DNA of 60,000 nt from Owenia fusiformis (lineage: Eukaryota > Annelida > Polychaeta > Sabellida > Oweniidae): NCBI GenBank assembly GCA_903813345.2, contig CAIIXF020000003.1, positions 17,438,931-17,498,930 on the forward strand, given 5' to 3'. A model generated the notes under the pieces. The model searched no databases and was not told the DNA's origin. It saw nothing but the letters and a program-made list of their open reading frames with translations. Of this stretch, positions 23,601 through 36,000 are shown piece by piece (within the stretch, counting starts at the first letter, position 1; each line of letters begins with the position of its first letter). Both the position numbers and the translations under genes were made by a program.

Positions 23601-26600
23601 CTAAAGGTCATAGGTCAAAACTAAGGTCAGATTTGAGTTCCTGAGATCTTGTAGATGCTTTTTAAAAAAAAGTTTGGTCAATTTAGAGCAAGTTGAAATT
23701 TGACCTTGAAAAATTTCGAAGTTGGACCTTTTTTCAGTTTTTGAGTTCTAATATCTCAAAACTGGAGCAAAATTTTAATAAATAGTCAATTGCTAATATG
23801 TGTAGAACCTTTAGAGGAATATATTTTCTGACTTTCAGTGAAAAAAATTGATTTGTAGTCTCCAATTTTGAGAAACTTAGAAAACACAGTTTGTGATTTC
23901 GTTTGATGACTTTGACCTTTGACCTTGCAAATTTTACTTTTTTAGACCTCAGAAGGTCTTTTGTGAATAAATATTCCTAAATTTGAATCCAGAAAATCGA
24001 TTTGAAAAATCAACTTTTTTGACCTTTCGGAGGTCACTGAAGGTCAACCAAAGGTCAAAGGTCAAAAGTAAGGTCAGATTTGGAATCCTGAGAACTTGTA
24101 GATGAGTTTTAAAAAAAATTTGGTCAATTTGAAGCAAGTTGAAAAAAGACCTTTTTTGACCATTTTTTGACCTTCAATATCTCAAAATCTAGGCAAAATT
24201 TTCCTAGACGGCAAAAGGCTTAGACTAATAGAATACTAATATCTATCTGTATGCAAAAATTCAGCCAAAAATATTGAAGTGTAGTGTCAGGATTTGAGAA
24301 ACTTGAAAAAAACTTAGATTTGACCTAGATTTTGACCTTTGACCTTGACCTAGATATGAACTAATTTCCCGACAAGTCCAGCCCAGGTCCCTAATAAGAT
24401 TATATATGAGATAAGTCAAAGCTAGCTGGAAGTTGGAGAAAAAATGCTAAAAAGAATAATAAATAAATAAATAAAGAAGAACTAGAGATCTAACGATCTA
24501 AGATTGCAAGCAATCTTACGGAGGCCCCGTAGATACCACAGTTTGTCACCTAATTTGATGACCTTGACCTTTGACCTTGAAAATTTTACTTTTTCAGAGC
24601 TCAGTATGTCTTTTGTGATTAAGCGGACTTAAATTTGAATCCAAAAAGTCAATTTGAAAAATCAACTTTTTTCTACCTTTCGAAGGTCACAGAAGGTCAA
24701 CTAAAGGTCAAAGGCCAAATTTGAGGTCAGATTTGAACTCCTGAGACTTTGTAGACGCTTTTTTTAAAAAAGAATTGGTCAATTTGAAGCAAGTTGAAAT
24801 TTGACCATGAAAATTTTCGAAATTTGACTTTTTTTCAGTCCTTGAGCTCTTATATCTCAAAACTGGTGCAAAATTTTAATAGATAGTCAATTCCTAATAT
24901 GTGAAGTACCTCTAGAGGAATATATATCCTGACTTTCAACCAAAAATATTGATTTGTAGTCTTGAATTCTGAGAAACTTAGATAACACAGTTTGTGACCT
25001 AATTTGATGACCTTGACCTTTGACCTTAAAAATTGTACTTTTTCAGAGCTCAGTATGTCCTTTGTGATTAAGCTGACCTAAATTTGAATCTAAAAAATCA
25101 TTTTGAAAAATCAACATTTTTTTACCTTTCGAAGGTCACAGAAGGTCAAGTAAAGGTCAAAGGTCAAATCTGAGGTCAAATTTGAACTCCTGAGACTTTG
25201 TAGATGCTTTTTAAAAAAATATTTGGTCAATTTGAAGCAAGTTGAAATTTGACCTTCAAAATTTTCGAAACTTGACCTTTTTTCAGTTCTTGAGCTCTTA
25301 TATCTCAAAACTGGTGCAAAGTTTTAATAGATAGTCAATTGCTAATATGTGAAGTACCTCTAGAGGAATAGATATCCTGACTTTCAACCAAAAATATTGA
25401 TTTGTAGTCTCGAATTTTGAGAAACTTAAATAGCACAGTTTGTTATCTAATTTGATGACCTTGACCTTTGACCTTGAAAATTTTACTTTTTCAGAGCTCA
25501 GTATGTCCTTTGTGATTAAGCTGACCTAAATTTGAATCCAAAAAATCAATTTGAAAAATCAACTTTTTTGACCTTTCGAAGGTCACAGAAGGTCAACTAA
25601 AGGTCATAGGTCAAAACTAAGGTCAGATTTGAGTTCCTGAGATCTAGTAGATGCTTTTTAAAAAAAAATTTGGTCAATTTAGAGCAAGTTGAAATTTGAC
25701 CTTGAGAAATTTCAAAATTTGACCTTTTTTCAGTTTTTCAGTTCTAATATCTCAAAACTGGAGCAAAATTTTAATAAATAGTCAATTGCTAATATGTGTA
25801 GAACCTTTAGAGGAATATATATCCTGACTTTCAGTAAAAAAAATTGATTTGTAGTCTCCAATTTTGAGAAACTTAGAAAACACTGTTTGTGATTTCGTTT
25901 GATGACCTTGACCTTTGACCTTGCAAATTTTACTTTTTTAGACCTCAGTGGGTCTTTTGTGAATAAATATACCTAAATTTGAATCCAGAAAATCGATTTG
26001 AAAAATCAACTTTTTTGACCTTTCGGAGGTCACTGGAGGTCAACCAAAGGTCAAAGGTCAAAAGTAAGGTCAGATTTGGAATCCTTAGAACGTGTACATG
26101 AGTTTTAAAAAAAAATCTGGTTCATTTGAAGCAAGTTGAAAAATGACCGATTTTTGCCGATTTTTGACGTCAAATATCTCAAAAACGGTAAAAAATTAAC
26201 GCGTACATATAGTGAGCAATTTGTAGAGAATGCTTATATCTAGTTACATTTTAATTCATCGCAAGAAATAATGAAGTATGAGGACGAAATCTGAGAAACT
26301 TAAAAAAAACTTAGATTTGACCTAGATTTTGACCTTTGACCTTGACCTAGATATGAACTAATTTCCCGACAAGTCCAGCTCATGTCCCTAGTAGGAGCAT
26401 ATAAGAGTTAATTCAGACCTAGCTAGAAGTAGGAGAAAAAGTGCTAAAAAGAATAATAAGAAGAAGAAGAAGAAGAAGAAGAATAACTACAAAAACTATA
26501 GGAGGCCCCCTGGAAGGGCCTCCTAATAACTACAAAAATGATAGGAGGCCCCTTGAAGGGCCTCCTAATAATTTACAAAATTTAATATCAAAGCAAAAAA

Positions 26601-26974
26601 TAACCCCAATGCACTTGTAAATCACCTAGAACACTTTCATTTATTAAGTCATTGATACTGTGAAATGGAAAGTCATTGAACAAATATTGACGTGCTTCAT
26701 AAAAACATAATGCAAATATTAGCATACAGTTTCGTCAATGCTGAAGAAATTTGAGATAAGTCAATATACGTTTTATGAGATATGTGATTGTCTAAAAATT
26801 AGGAGTGATTTTGAGCTTTAAGTTATGGATTTAAAGTATCGCTGAATATTATATTATAGAATTTTTGTAATTTATTCAAATGTATCCAAAACATTTGATA
26901 AACAATTATTTCTTTCAATATACGGCTATTTAATATTCATTAGAAGTGTCTGATATACTGGAGAAATATATACT

Positions 26975-27015
<41 letters not shown>

Positions 27016-30000
27016 CTTGACAAGTGTCAGTTGGTGCAAAAATTTGAAAACACATTAAGAATATGATTGCTCATAATGCTGAACAAATAGAGAATAACGA
27101 TGTAGGAATTAATGCCTGGAAATTGAGAGAGGAAGATCAATAGGTCATATAACCCTGGAGAACAAAAAATAAGTTACTGTACTTAAAATACATCCTGCAG
27201 AAAAAATTTCTTCACTGTTCAATGTAACAACTTCCAGTGTCAACGAACTAGATTTGCGTGTTTTCAGATTTATGGATGACAACAACGGATTATTAATTCA
27301 CGTTTTTTATGTTTTTGAAAGTTGTACATATGCAGAATTTCACATGTGTATGATTGACATTTTTTAAACAGGAAAATTCCTGGTGTCATTAAGAAGAAAA
27401 TTACACAATGAATATCCATTACAGAGGAATTTATAAAATGAATGAGACAATGGGAGTAATTATATGGACCTTTCAGAACTACAGTTCCAATTTTCCGATG
27501 GAATAGAACACGTCCTAAACAGGACACTTGAAAATCCAATATCAATAGCAGTTGATTAAAGTAATGTTAGGCTACTAGAAAAATGATACGTGCTGCATTA
27601 TGTCACCATGCTTATTGTAAACATAAAGCCACTTGAAGTATTTGATTAAGAGACTTATGCTTAAAGTCACAAGTCAATAGGCTGTTTATATAGATAAGAA
27701 AAACGCGCTTAGACCTGTTCAGTTTTTTCAACCGCCCGATTTGGACTGGTTTTTCTATGACTCATTTTAAAATTGGATTATTTTTCACGTGTGCACGTCA
27801 GCAGTCACTTGGAGAGATGGACACATTAATTTTAGGCTGGTAAAGGATTTGATGTTTGAATGCATAAACAAAAGAAGGATTTTAATTCATATATTTGAAG
27901 TACACTAATTTTGGAAACTAAATAAGGTGTTCATTTATAACAAGGATTGGAATTTCTTAGCCATTTGATAAAAATTTTACCTACATTCACACATGCATGT
28001 AGGCAGAATTTTGGAGAAAAAAAGAAGTTAAACTTATTTTAGTGAAATGCATCTAAAAGATTTTATGATATTTCAGTGAAGGATAAAATTATAATTTCAA
28101 AACTCAATCGGATGTAAACTCAATGAGAAAATAGTAAACTGCAAAAAATCTCAAAATGTGATGTGAATGTACAAAACATGGCAGATTTATGAGGAAAAGT
28201 AAAACTGAAATTTCATCAATCAATACTTTTTTCAAACAAAACCCAGGTGTGGCCATTTACCTGCCCCAGGTAAAACATCAAAGGAATCCATTGATTCACC
28301 TGTAAACTCGTTAACAGGTGCATATACAGTTATTAGTGCACTGAGTGATTGAGCCCTCGCTACATTGGATTATAGGGCCATTGAAAATGAAAAAGTGAGA
28401 CGGTAATTCATGTGTAGCAATCTAGGGCTCACGATGAATAATAATATATTGAACTCCAGGCAAATGTTTTTTTTCAATGAATGAGTGAATGATTGAAAAA
28501 AGTCTTGTGTTACGTGCCAATAGCAATGTTTGCATTAAAAAAACTTAAGGGATAACTTAAAACATGGAATAGCATTGTAGTTAGTTGGATGATGAAATCG
28601 TCCCAAAATATACAGCAATATCGGCAATTTACAATATTCATTGGATCTTGATGGTGCAATAACATCAATTGCATTGCAATGTCTGCATTTTGCACTTAAG
28701 ATAACTGCATATGGAATTTTATGGATTACTGTTACATGCCAGTAGACAGATGATAAAACAAAATTGAAAAAACAAGTGAATTGCAAAAATACATACATGT
28801 ATACTGCAACAACCGAACATTAAACATACAAATAAAAAGTATGAAAAATGGGTGATCGCAGGTTATTGTAATATGCCCTACAATATGTAAAAACAAGAGG
28901 CAATATCATTATTTTGCAATGTTTAGTGAATAACTCAGCTAAGCTAGCGCACAGCATGGTAGTCTAACATTAAACATGGAATATAAAAGTGAATAAAACG
29001 GATCAAGAATAATCTCTTTTATACAATAATCATCTTAGTCTGCAACATGCCTGGTGGATTGATTTACAAATACATGAAGGTTAATATACTATTGCTAAAG
29101 TACTACTGTAAATAAATTGTTAATGAAATGATAATTTAATGTGCTAATATTAAGTATTGACGGCCAGGCCTTATCATTCTCAAGTAACACTTTCAGGTGT
29201 TTTGTATAGGGATATTCTTTAGCTGCTTCGCAAATTTTTAATTTTATCCCAATTTTTGTTGTATTAGTATTAATTAACTGAACCCTGGAGATCATTTGGT
29301 AGAAGTAATTACTACCAATTTATCTCTCTTGAAAAACTATTGAAAAGTGTAATTCTGTTGAGAACTAAAATTAAAGTAGGTTTCATGATGATTTATTTAT
29401 AAAATTAAGAGAGCATATGCCATAGTCTCATCTATTTAAAATGAACTTTTGATGTGTTTTCAGTTTTTGAAGGGGAAGGTGGAGAACCTGACTGGGATAC
29501 TGGAAGTTGGTCACTTTGAAGCAAACAGGTGAGTCAATTTATTGTAAAGGATTTGTTTATTTTAGTCAATACTAATTGTTTACTTAATTTGTTTCTTTTA
29601 TACTCTTGAGTTGTTTGGTTGGTATTATAACAATAAAATTAGATGACTATAATTGCATACATTTTTAATATATATTCATTGTAGAAATTCTATATTATCT
29701 GTGTTTAAATCCTTTATGTTGTCATGGTTGCAGCAAAGCTATACGATCAGCCTATGAGGAATATGTACTGAATGTTGGTGACTTTGATGAGAGAATCTTT
29801 GTCGGAGATGATGCAACTACGGAGATTGGAACGCCCGCTAAATCTGCTCAACCAATGGCTGATGACCTTTCAGAAAGGATGCAGATTAAACAGCATTTAC
29901 AAACATTTGACCAGGTACTCTCATATGTAGAAATTGTCATACTTTTTTTCTTTTTAATTTATTCAAATCTTAATATATACCTTTTGAATTAACATTTTTT

Positions 30001-33000
30001 AACAAAGCTATTTAATATTCGTTGTGAGACCGAGCCTTGTATCAAATCTGAGATTACTGAAGATAAAATTACAGTTAAAGAAATAAATAAAAATTCATTT
30101 ATTCTTTATTTTTGTGCCATAACATGTCCTGGCAAAAATGTAGGCTACCCTTTGCAGCAGTTTCACTCTGGGACTCTAAAGAGGGAGCATTTCAAATACT
30201 TTCTGAATAAAAACTAATCTCTTTAATCTATCATTTTAGAACCAGTCATTATGTCCAGACACTCCGCTGACAGGAAGACGCTACTTGAAGGAAAAAGACA
30301 CCTCTGATGTCACACCTGTTTCCACGGCAACACAAGGTGTACATCGGTTACAGGCTTTGTTGTCTGGTAGGAAGACCAGCCCTAGTGAGGAGTTAATGAG
30401 CATTTTTGAGTGAGTTTATTTTTGCATTCTCTTCTGTTTCAAGGTACATTGAAAAGGTAGAATATGTAATTTAACTGATTGATCAAGTTATAAACCAAGT
30501 AGGACTCTTTAACTGATTGCTTGTTAGCAATTTATTTTCTCAAATTAAATATTCCAATTAACTCTTATGTTGCTTGATATAAACCCTTGGTTTCAAGTTC
30601 CTAGATTTAATGAACAACCCCTCAGTCAAACTTTAAATTTTGAATGTGAAGAAGTTGTTGTACTTCTCCATGAAGAATCAATAGCCAAATATATAAATAC
30701 CTGTATAATGGCAAATTGAACAACCCGTCAGTCAAACTTTAAATTTTGAATGTGAAGAAGTTGTTGTACTTCTCCGTGAAGAATCAATAGCCAAATATAT
30801 AAATACCTGTATAATGGCAAATTGAACAACCCGTCAGTCAAACTTTAAATTTTGAATGTGAAGAAGTTGTTGTACTTCTCCGTGAAGAATCAATAGCCAA
30901 ATATATAAATACCTGTATAATGGCAAATTGAACAACCCGTCAGTCAAACTTTAAATTTTGAATGTGAAGAAGTTGTTGTACTTCTCCGTGAAGAATCAAT
31001 AGCCAAATATATAAATACCTGTATAATGGCAAATTGAACAACCCGTCAGTCAAACTTTAAATTTTGAATGTGAAGAAGTTGTTGTACTTCTCCGTGAAGA
31101 ATCAAATATCCCAACAACCTGTATAATGGCAAATTTCAATCCATTTTAGGGAATGTTCGGTAAATCCTAAAGATACTGTGGTACAACGTGTCAAGAAAAT
31201 GGGGGAAATTTTCTGCACCCATTATGCCCAGCCCTCGGAGAATCACCCTGGCAGCCATATTGATTTTGCCAGAAAGAGACTGCAGCTTGGCGAGAGTCTG
31301 TATTTTAAGACACTGGAGAATATCATGGTTTATGAGAAAAGAAGAATCCTGGCCAGTCACAGAGATAGCACAGGAAGATGTGACTTTGCTGTAAGTTACT
31401 TTATCCTAGCGACTATTCAATTCAATTGGTTTGTTATGTCACCTCACCACAAGTGGTGACATATTGTTATAGTCTCAAACTGTTTCTTGACTACGTTTTG
31501 CGATTGGTGTTTGTAGCAAATGGCAGGTAGTAATATTTCACATGTTAATGACTTGTTATAGGTTGAAATGTTAAAGAAAAACAATAAGTAAGCTAGACTA
31601 AAAATGCAAGGTTTTTGTTTAATTTTTTCGATTTAGAGCTTCCTGTTTTGCAACCAAATTGTGACATCTGATATTTATGTTATATAAAAATTATTGAAAT
31701 TCAAAATGTTTGAGTTTGAGTATGTTCTTATTCCAGTACTTGCTGGAACAGGATGTATTCCACCAGTGCCTATTTGCCTGCTGCTTGGAGATTGTCATCT
31801 TCTCATACAACTCACAAAGGTAGGTACTCATTCTCCAAAGCAGAGATTTAAGTGCAGTGAGAGAGCCAGCTGCACCTTCGGATAAACATATTCCATAACA
31901 TGATAATTCATATGTTCTGATGGTTTCCGATTTAACCACGTAACAACATTTGGATCAAAAGAGTTTTGACAAACTGAACTTCGGTTCTTAATTTGAATTC
32001 CCTTTTATATTAAGTCCCCAAATTGGCAATTTATATGTACCGCTATTTTATGTTTCTACAAATACCCGTACCCAATCACTAAATGACCAGAATTGCCACC
32101 AATGCTTATAAGATTGTTAATTTTGATTTATGGAATAAAGTGTAATGATGATAAAAAAAAATAACCATCTAAAAACAACAACTGATAATTCTTTTCTGTA
32201 ATTGTAGATCATTCCCCTGGATTATGGAGGTGTTCGATTTACAGGCCTATGACTTTTACAAAGTAATCGAGGTGTTGATCCGTACAGAAGATGGCCTGTC
32301 TCGAGATGTAGTGAAACACTTGAACCATGTCGAGGAGACGATCCTCGAGTCTCAGGCTTGGAAGTACGGCAGCACTATATGGACAGCTATCAAAGAACAG
32401 GGAGATGTTGTACCTTCTTGTGAACAGGTATAGTTAATTGTTTGATGTTTTACATCGTTAAATTGATGTTTTATGGCAGTCATTGTTTTATGCTCCATTT
32501 TTGTTGCTTTTCATTTCCTATACTCTATTGTTTGTGATACATACAGTAAAACCTGTGAAACTGTGTGAACACAAAATGTGAACTCACAGTCAAGTTCCTA
32601 TTTGTTCATTGTGTAGCTGAGAAAGAGCGCTTTAAAGTTAATTATTTCATTTTTTTATTGATTTGATCGGTGACTGGAACATATTACGGCTGTTCCAGCA
32701 GTATTACAACAAACAGGTTCCACTGTATATTTAGTGTGTATCTTGAATATGCAATTTGATGTTATGAAATTAATGGAAAAACTGCACTTACTTGTTTTTA
32801 TGTGAAGTGCTATGCATTAACTATGTAAATATTTATCTTGTACCAGGTGAAGGTCGAATAAATATGTTCAATAATGAGTAAATTGAATAATAGATCAAGG
32901 ATGTACTACCCTATCATTGTATTGAATTTATATGTTTGAAGTGAGGCAGGGAAAATTTGTTACATGGCTTATGTAAATATTTGTCTAATACCCCAAGAAG

Positions 33001-36000
33001 GTCAAATAAACAGGCTTCATATTAGTTGAATACATAGTATTTGAAGTAAGATGAAGGTTTTAAGTTTATTTAATGTTATATGTTCTTTTGAATAAACAGA
33101 GTTTTTGTACCCCCGGGTACTATATTATGATCAAATTCAAATTTTGTACCCCCGGGTACTATATTATGATCAAAAAGGGAGTGGATGGGTGGTGATACAA
33201 AAATGTACATGAATTTATTTGTTCTCTTTTTCCAGAGATCTTGTAGAAAATATAAGATAACTTTGTCCTATATTTTCAGAGATCATATAGAAAATAAAAG
33301 ATAGTACATATACATATTTGTTCTATATTTCCAGAGATCTTATAGAAATATAAGATAGTACATATACATATTTGTTGTCTTTTTCAAGGTGACGCTACCC
33401 AGCCAAATAGACAAAGGGGATGCTAGTGCAAGTGTATCCTCCTCTCCACTGATTCATCCCACTGTGAAAAGACTAGCTGGAGAGGGCAGGGCAGCTTTCG
33501 TCAGGTCAGACTCCGCAAAGAAAGGTATGACTTATGATCCAGTTATGGACTATGTAGTTTGTGTGTAATAAGAAAAGCAGCTGATAATTTTCAATGATTA
33601 GATACATTTGATGATTACCCATGTGTCAACCTTATAGTTTTTGACATTTTATTTTTATTTTTAATCGTGCGTATTTGATGGACCATTTACGACTCAAATC
33701 TGAAAATTACTCGTCTCCTCCAGATCCTATGATGTCACCTACTGGTCCATCAGCAACCGATCGATTCGGTTCACCAACTCCCGGTGGTGCCAAAAGGAGA
33801 TTGTTCGGTCAACAGGGGGGAGAACAGCAGACAATCGTGGTGACGGCCCCAGGATCAGCCTCAGGTGGAACAGATACAGCAGAGGGACAGGGGCAGGCCC
33901 CCAAACCTATGACAATGTACCACCAGGCCCAGACGCAGGATGGCCGTCAGGTCCTTATTCCAGTTCAGATTATAGCTGCAGGAGCTTCTGGTTCAACGGT
34001 TGCAGGTTTAGCCAAAGGATCCACTCCTAGTAAGCCTCAGAACAAACCCAAGCGTGGAGGATCACTGGGGCTATTCTTTAGAAAGGTACAATGGTTGTTT
34101 CATAGATTTTCATAATCACTTCAAAATTCCTCAAAATATTTTGAAGAATAGCCGATTAATAGAAAAATTGAATCAATACTGTATTCTGTAGAGAAGTTAT
34201 GTTTACACCAAGAATTGACCCAATAAATTGACGATTCGTCTATAGGATGAGTAATTTCTCAGGAATCTTACAGTAGACTTGCATAACCAGGGGGGGCCAT
34301 TAACAGAAACTTTGTAAAGTTTGAAATCCGTAAATCAGTTGTTGTAACCTTGGATATAATGACGTCACAGTATTTAAGAACAATGGACTTGGGACAGTGG
34401 ACAAATTCCTTACTTTACAAAGTTTCTGTTAATGGCCCCCAGGTTCAGAATTCACTGCACAAGCCCCGCCTTAATAACATTGATTTCCTTCTTTACTCCA
34501 GGTGTACCATCTTGCCAGCACTCGCTTGAGACATCTCTGTGAACAATTAGGAATTGAATCAGAATTACGCCAAAAAATTTGGACTCTATTTGAGCATACT
34601 TTAATAAAGCACATAGACCTCATGATGGACCGCCATATAGATCAGCTGTTAATGTGTGCGACTTACGTCATGTGTAAAGTCACTGGTGATACGCAGTCTT
34701 TCCAGGATATCATGAAATGTTATAGGCTACAGCCACAGAGCCAAAGTCATGTAAGTAATAAATAGATATAGTAGATTCTGTTAAATCTGAATGCCTCTAG
34801 AGGTACCCCTCTAGAACTGGCCAAAAGTGTTTGTTTCGGCAGGGGTTCACATTTCAAGGTTTTTTTTACAGATTTTATGGTCGAAGAGAACAAAAATTTT
34901 TCTCTACATCATCATTGTTCTAAGACCTAGGGTGTTAAAAACCTTTAACTGCAGGCAGAAAATATTATTTGTTATTTTATTGTGAGAATTTGCCATCTGA
35001 TGCCTTTAAAAGATAGGGCTGCCTATTGAGATGCTTTTACCTGTTTCATGTTTCTAAATTAATGAATTAATTCTTTCAGGTATATCGCAGTGTGTTGGTG
35101 AATAACAGACGAAGACATCACTCCGGCAGTAGTGATAGTAGTCGCAACGGGGCCAGTGGGACATCATCTCCAGTTGACCAATCAAAAGAGGAGCGAGAGA
35201 AACAAGAAAAAAGTAAGGGAAAACTTATACAATCCAATGTGCACAATTGTTCATGTGTCCAAATCGAATTACAGAATACCTCAAGTAAAAAATTTTCCTT
35301 CTTAAAGGAGTTGGGTAAACTAGCAACAGAGAGTGCCCCAATTGAAGTGTGAAAAAACTTTTTTTAAGAATAGGAGAAAAAAACATCAGAAATGCATAGA
35401 TTGAAGTCTATATTTTTGGGTAGTATTTTTAAAAAAATTTAGAAAAAATTGTTACGGTGTCTGGAGACCTTCAAAGAGGGTGGGGGCCAGAAGGAAAAAA
35501 AATCACATATTTTACAACCCTCTTGATGAATTCCAATTTACTCAGCTATGAATGAATGTTTTTGATTTATCTGTCCAGGATTATGTAAATATATATTTAT
35601 TTGATCCATACATACAATTGATTTAAACAATATGTACAGTTTAGAGGTAAGTAAAGCTTTGAAAGGACATTTCATGCTGAGTCTGGGTGACATTTTTATT
35701 CACTGGAGGTAGTAATCCTTTGAGTGTTTTCACATAGAGCATAACAAGTCTCCACTCTAATAAGTGCTTCTTTAGTTACATAAATGTTATATTGTTGCAT
35801 ACAAAGAATAATTTTGATGGAGACTTATTATGCTCGATGTGAATTTCAGAACTTTATAGAAAATTTTGCCTGCCATTTTTGTTGATTATTCAAAATGGCC
35901 AAATGCTATTCATGCTGCATATGTAGGAAGCAGGTAAATTCTCCTAGAAAACGGAGAAAGGTTACAGAAGATTTAGCTTCACAAGTCAAGACTATTGCAA

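Larger units (their letters stand above)
20596..29463 (+). other. RBL1 intron 6 (8.9 kb), enlarged by repeats
   Basis: Largest intron of the gene. It contains part of a GTCACCACC-family copy (about 20625-20710), two tandem-repeat elements (21328-26570), a 30-nt A-run near 26983-27012, and ~2.5 kb of unremarkable AT-rich DNA (27.0-29.4 kb). No exon was found, and none is needed: exons 6 and 7 join in frame. Confidence 0.8.
32428..33388 (+). other. RBL1 intron 12
   Basis: Intron of 961 bp holding a pogo-like MITE (32544-32725), a direct duplication with a GTACCC/GGGTAC palindrome (33103-33177) and a ~57-bp tandem repeat (33235-33382) abutting the next acceptor. Confidence 0.8.

Noticed and set aside
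28510-28798. Overlapping minus-strand frames in RBL1 intron 6
   Set aside because: Low-complexity, AT-driven, no similarity; exons 6 and 7 join in frame without them.
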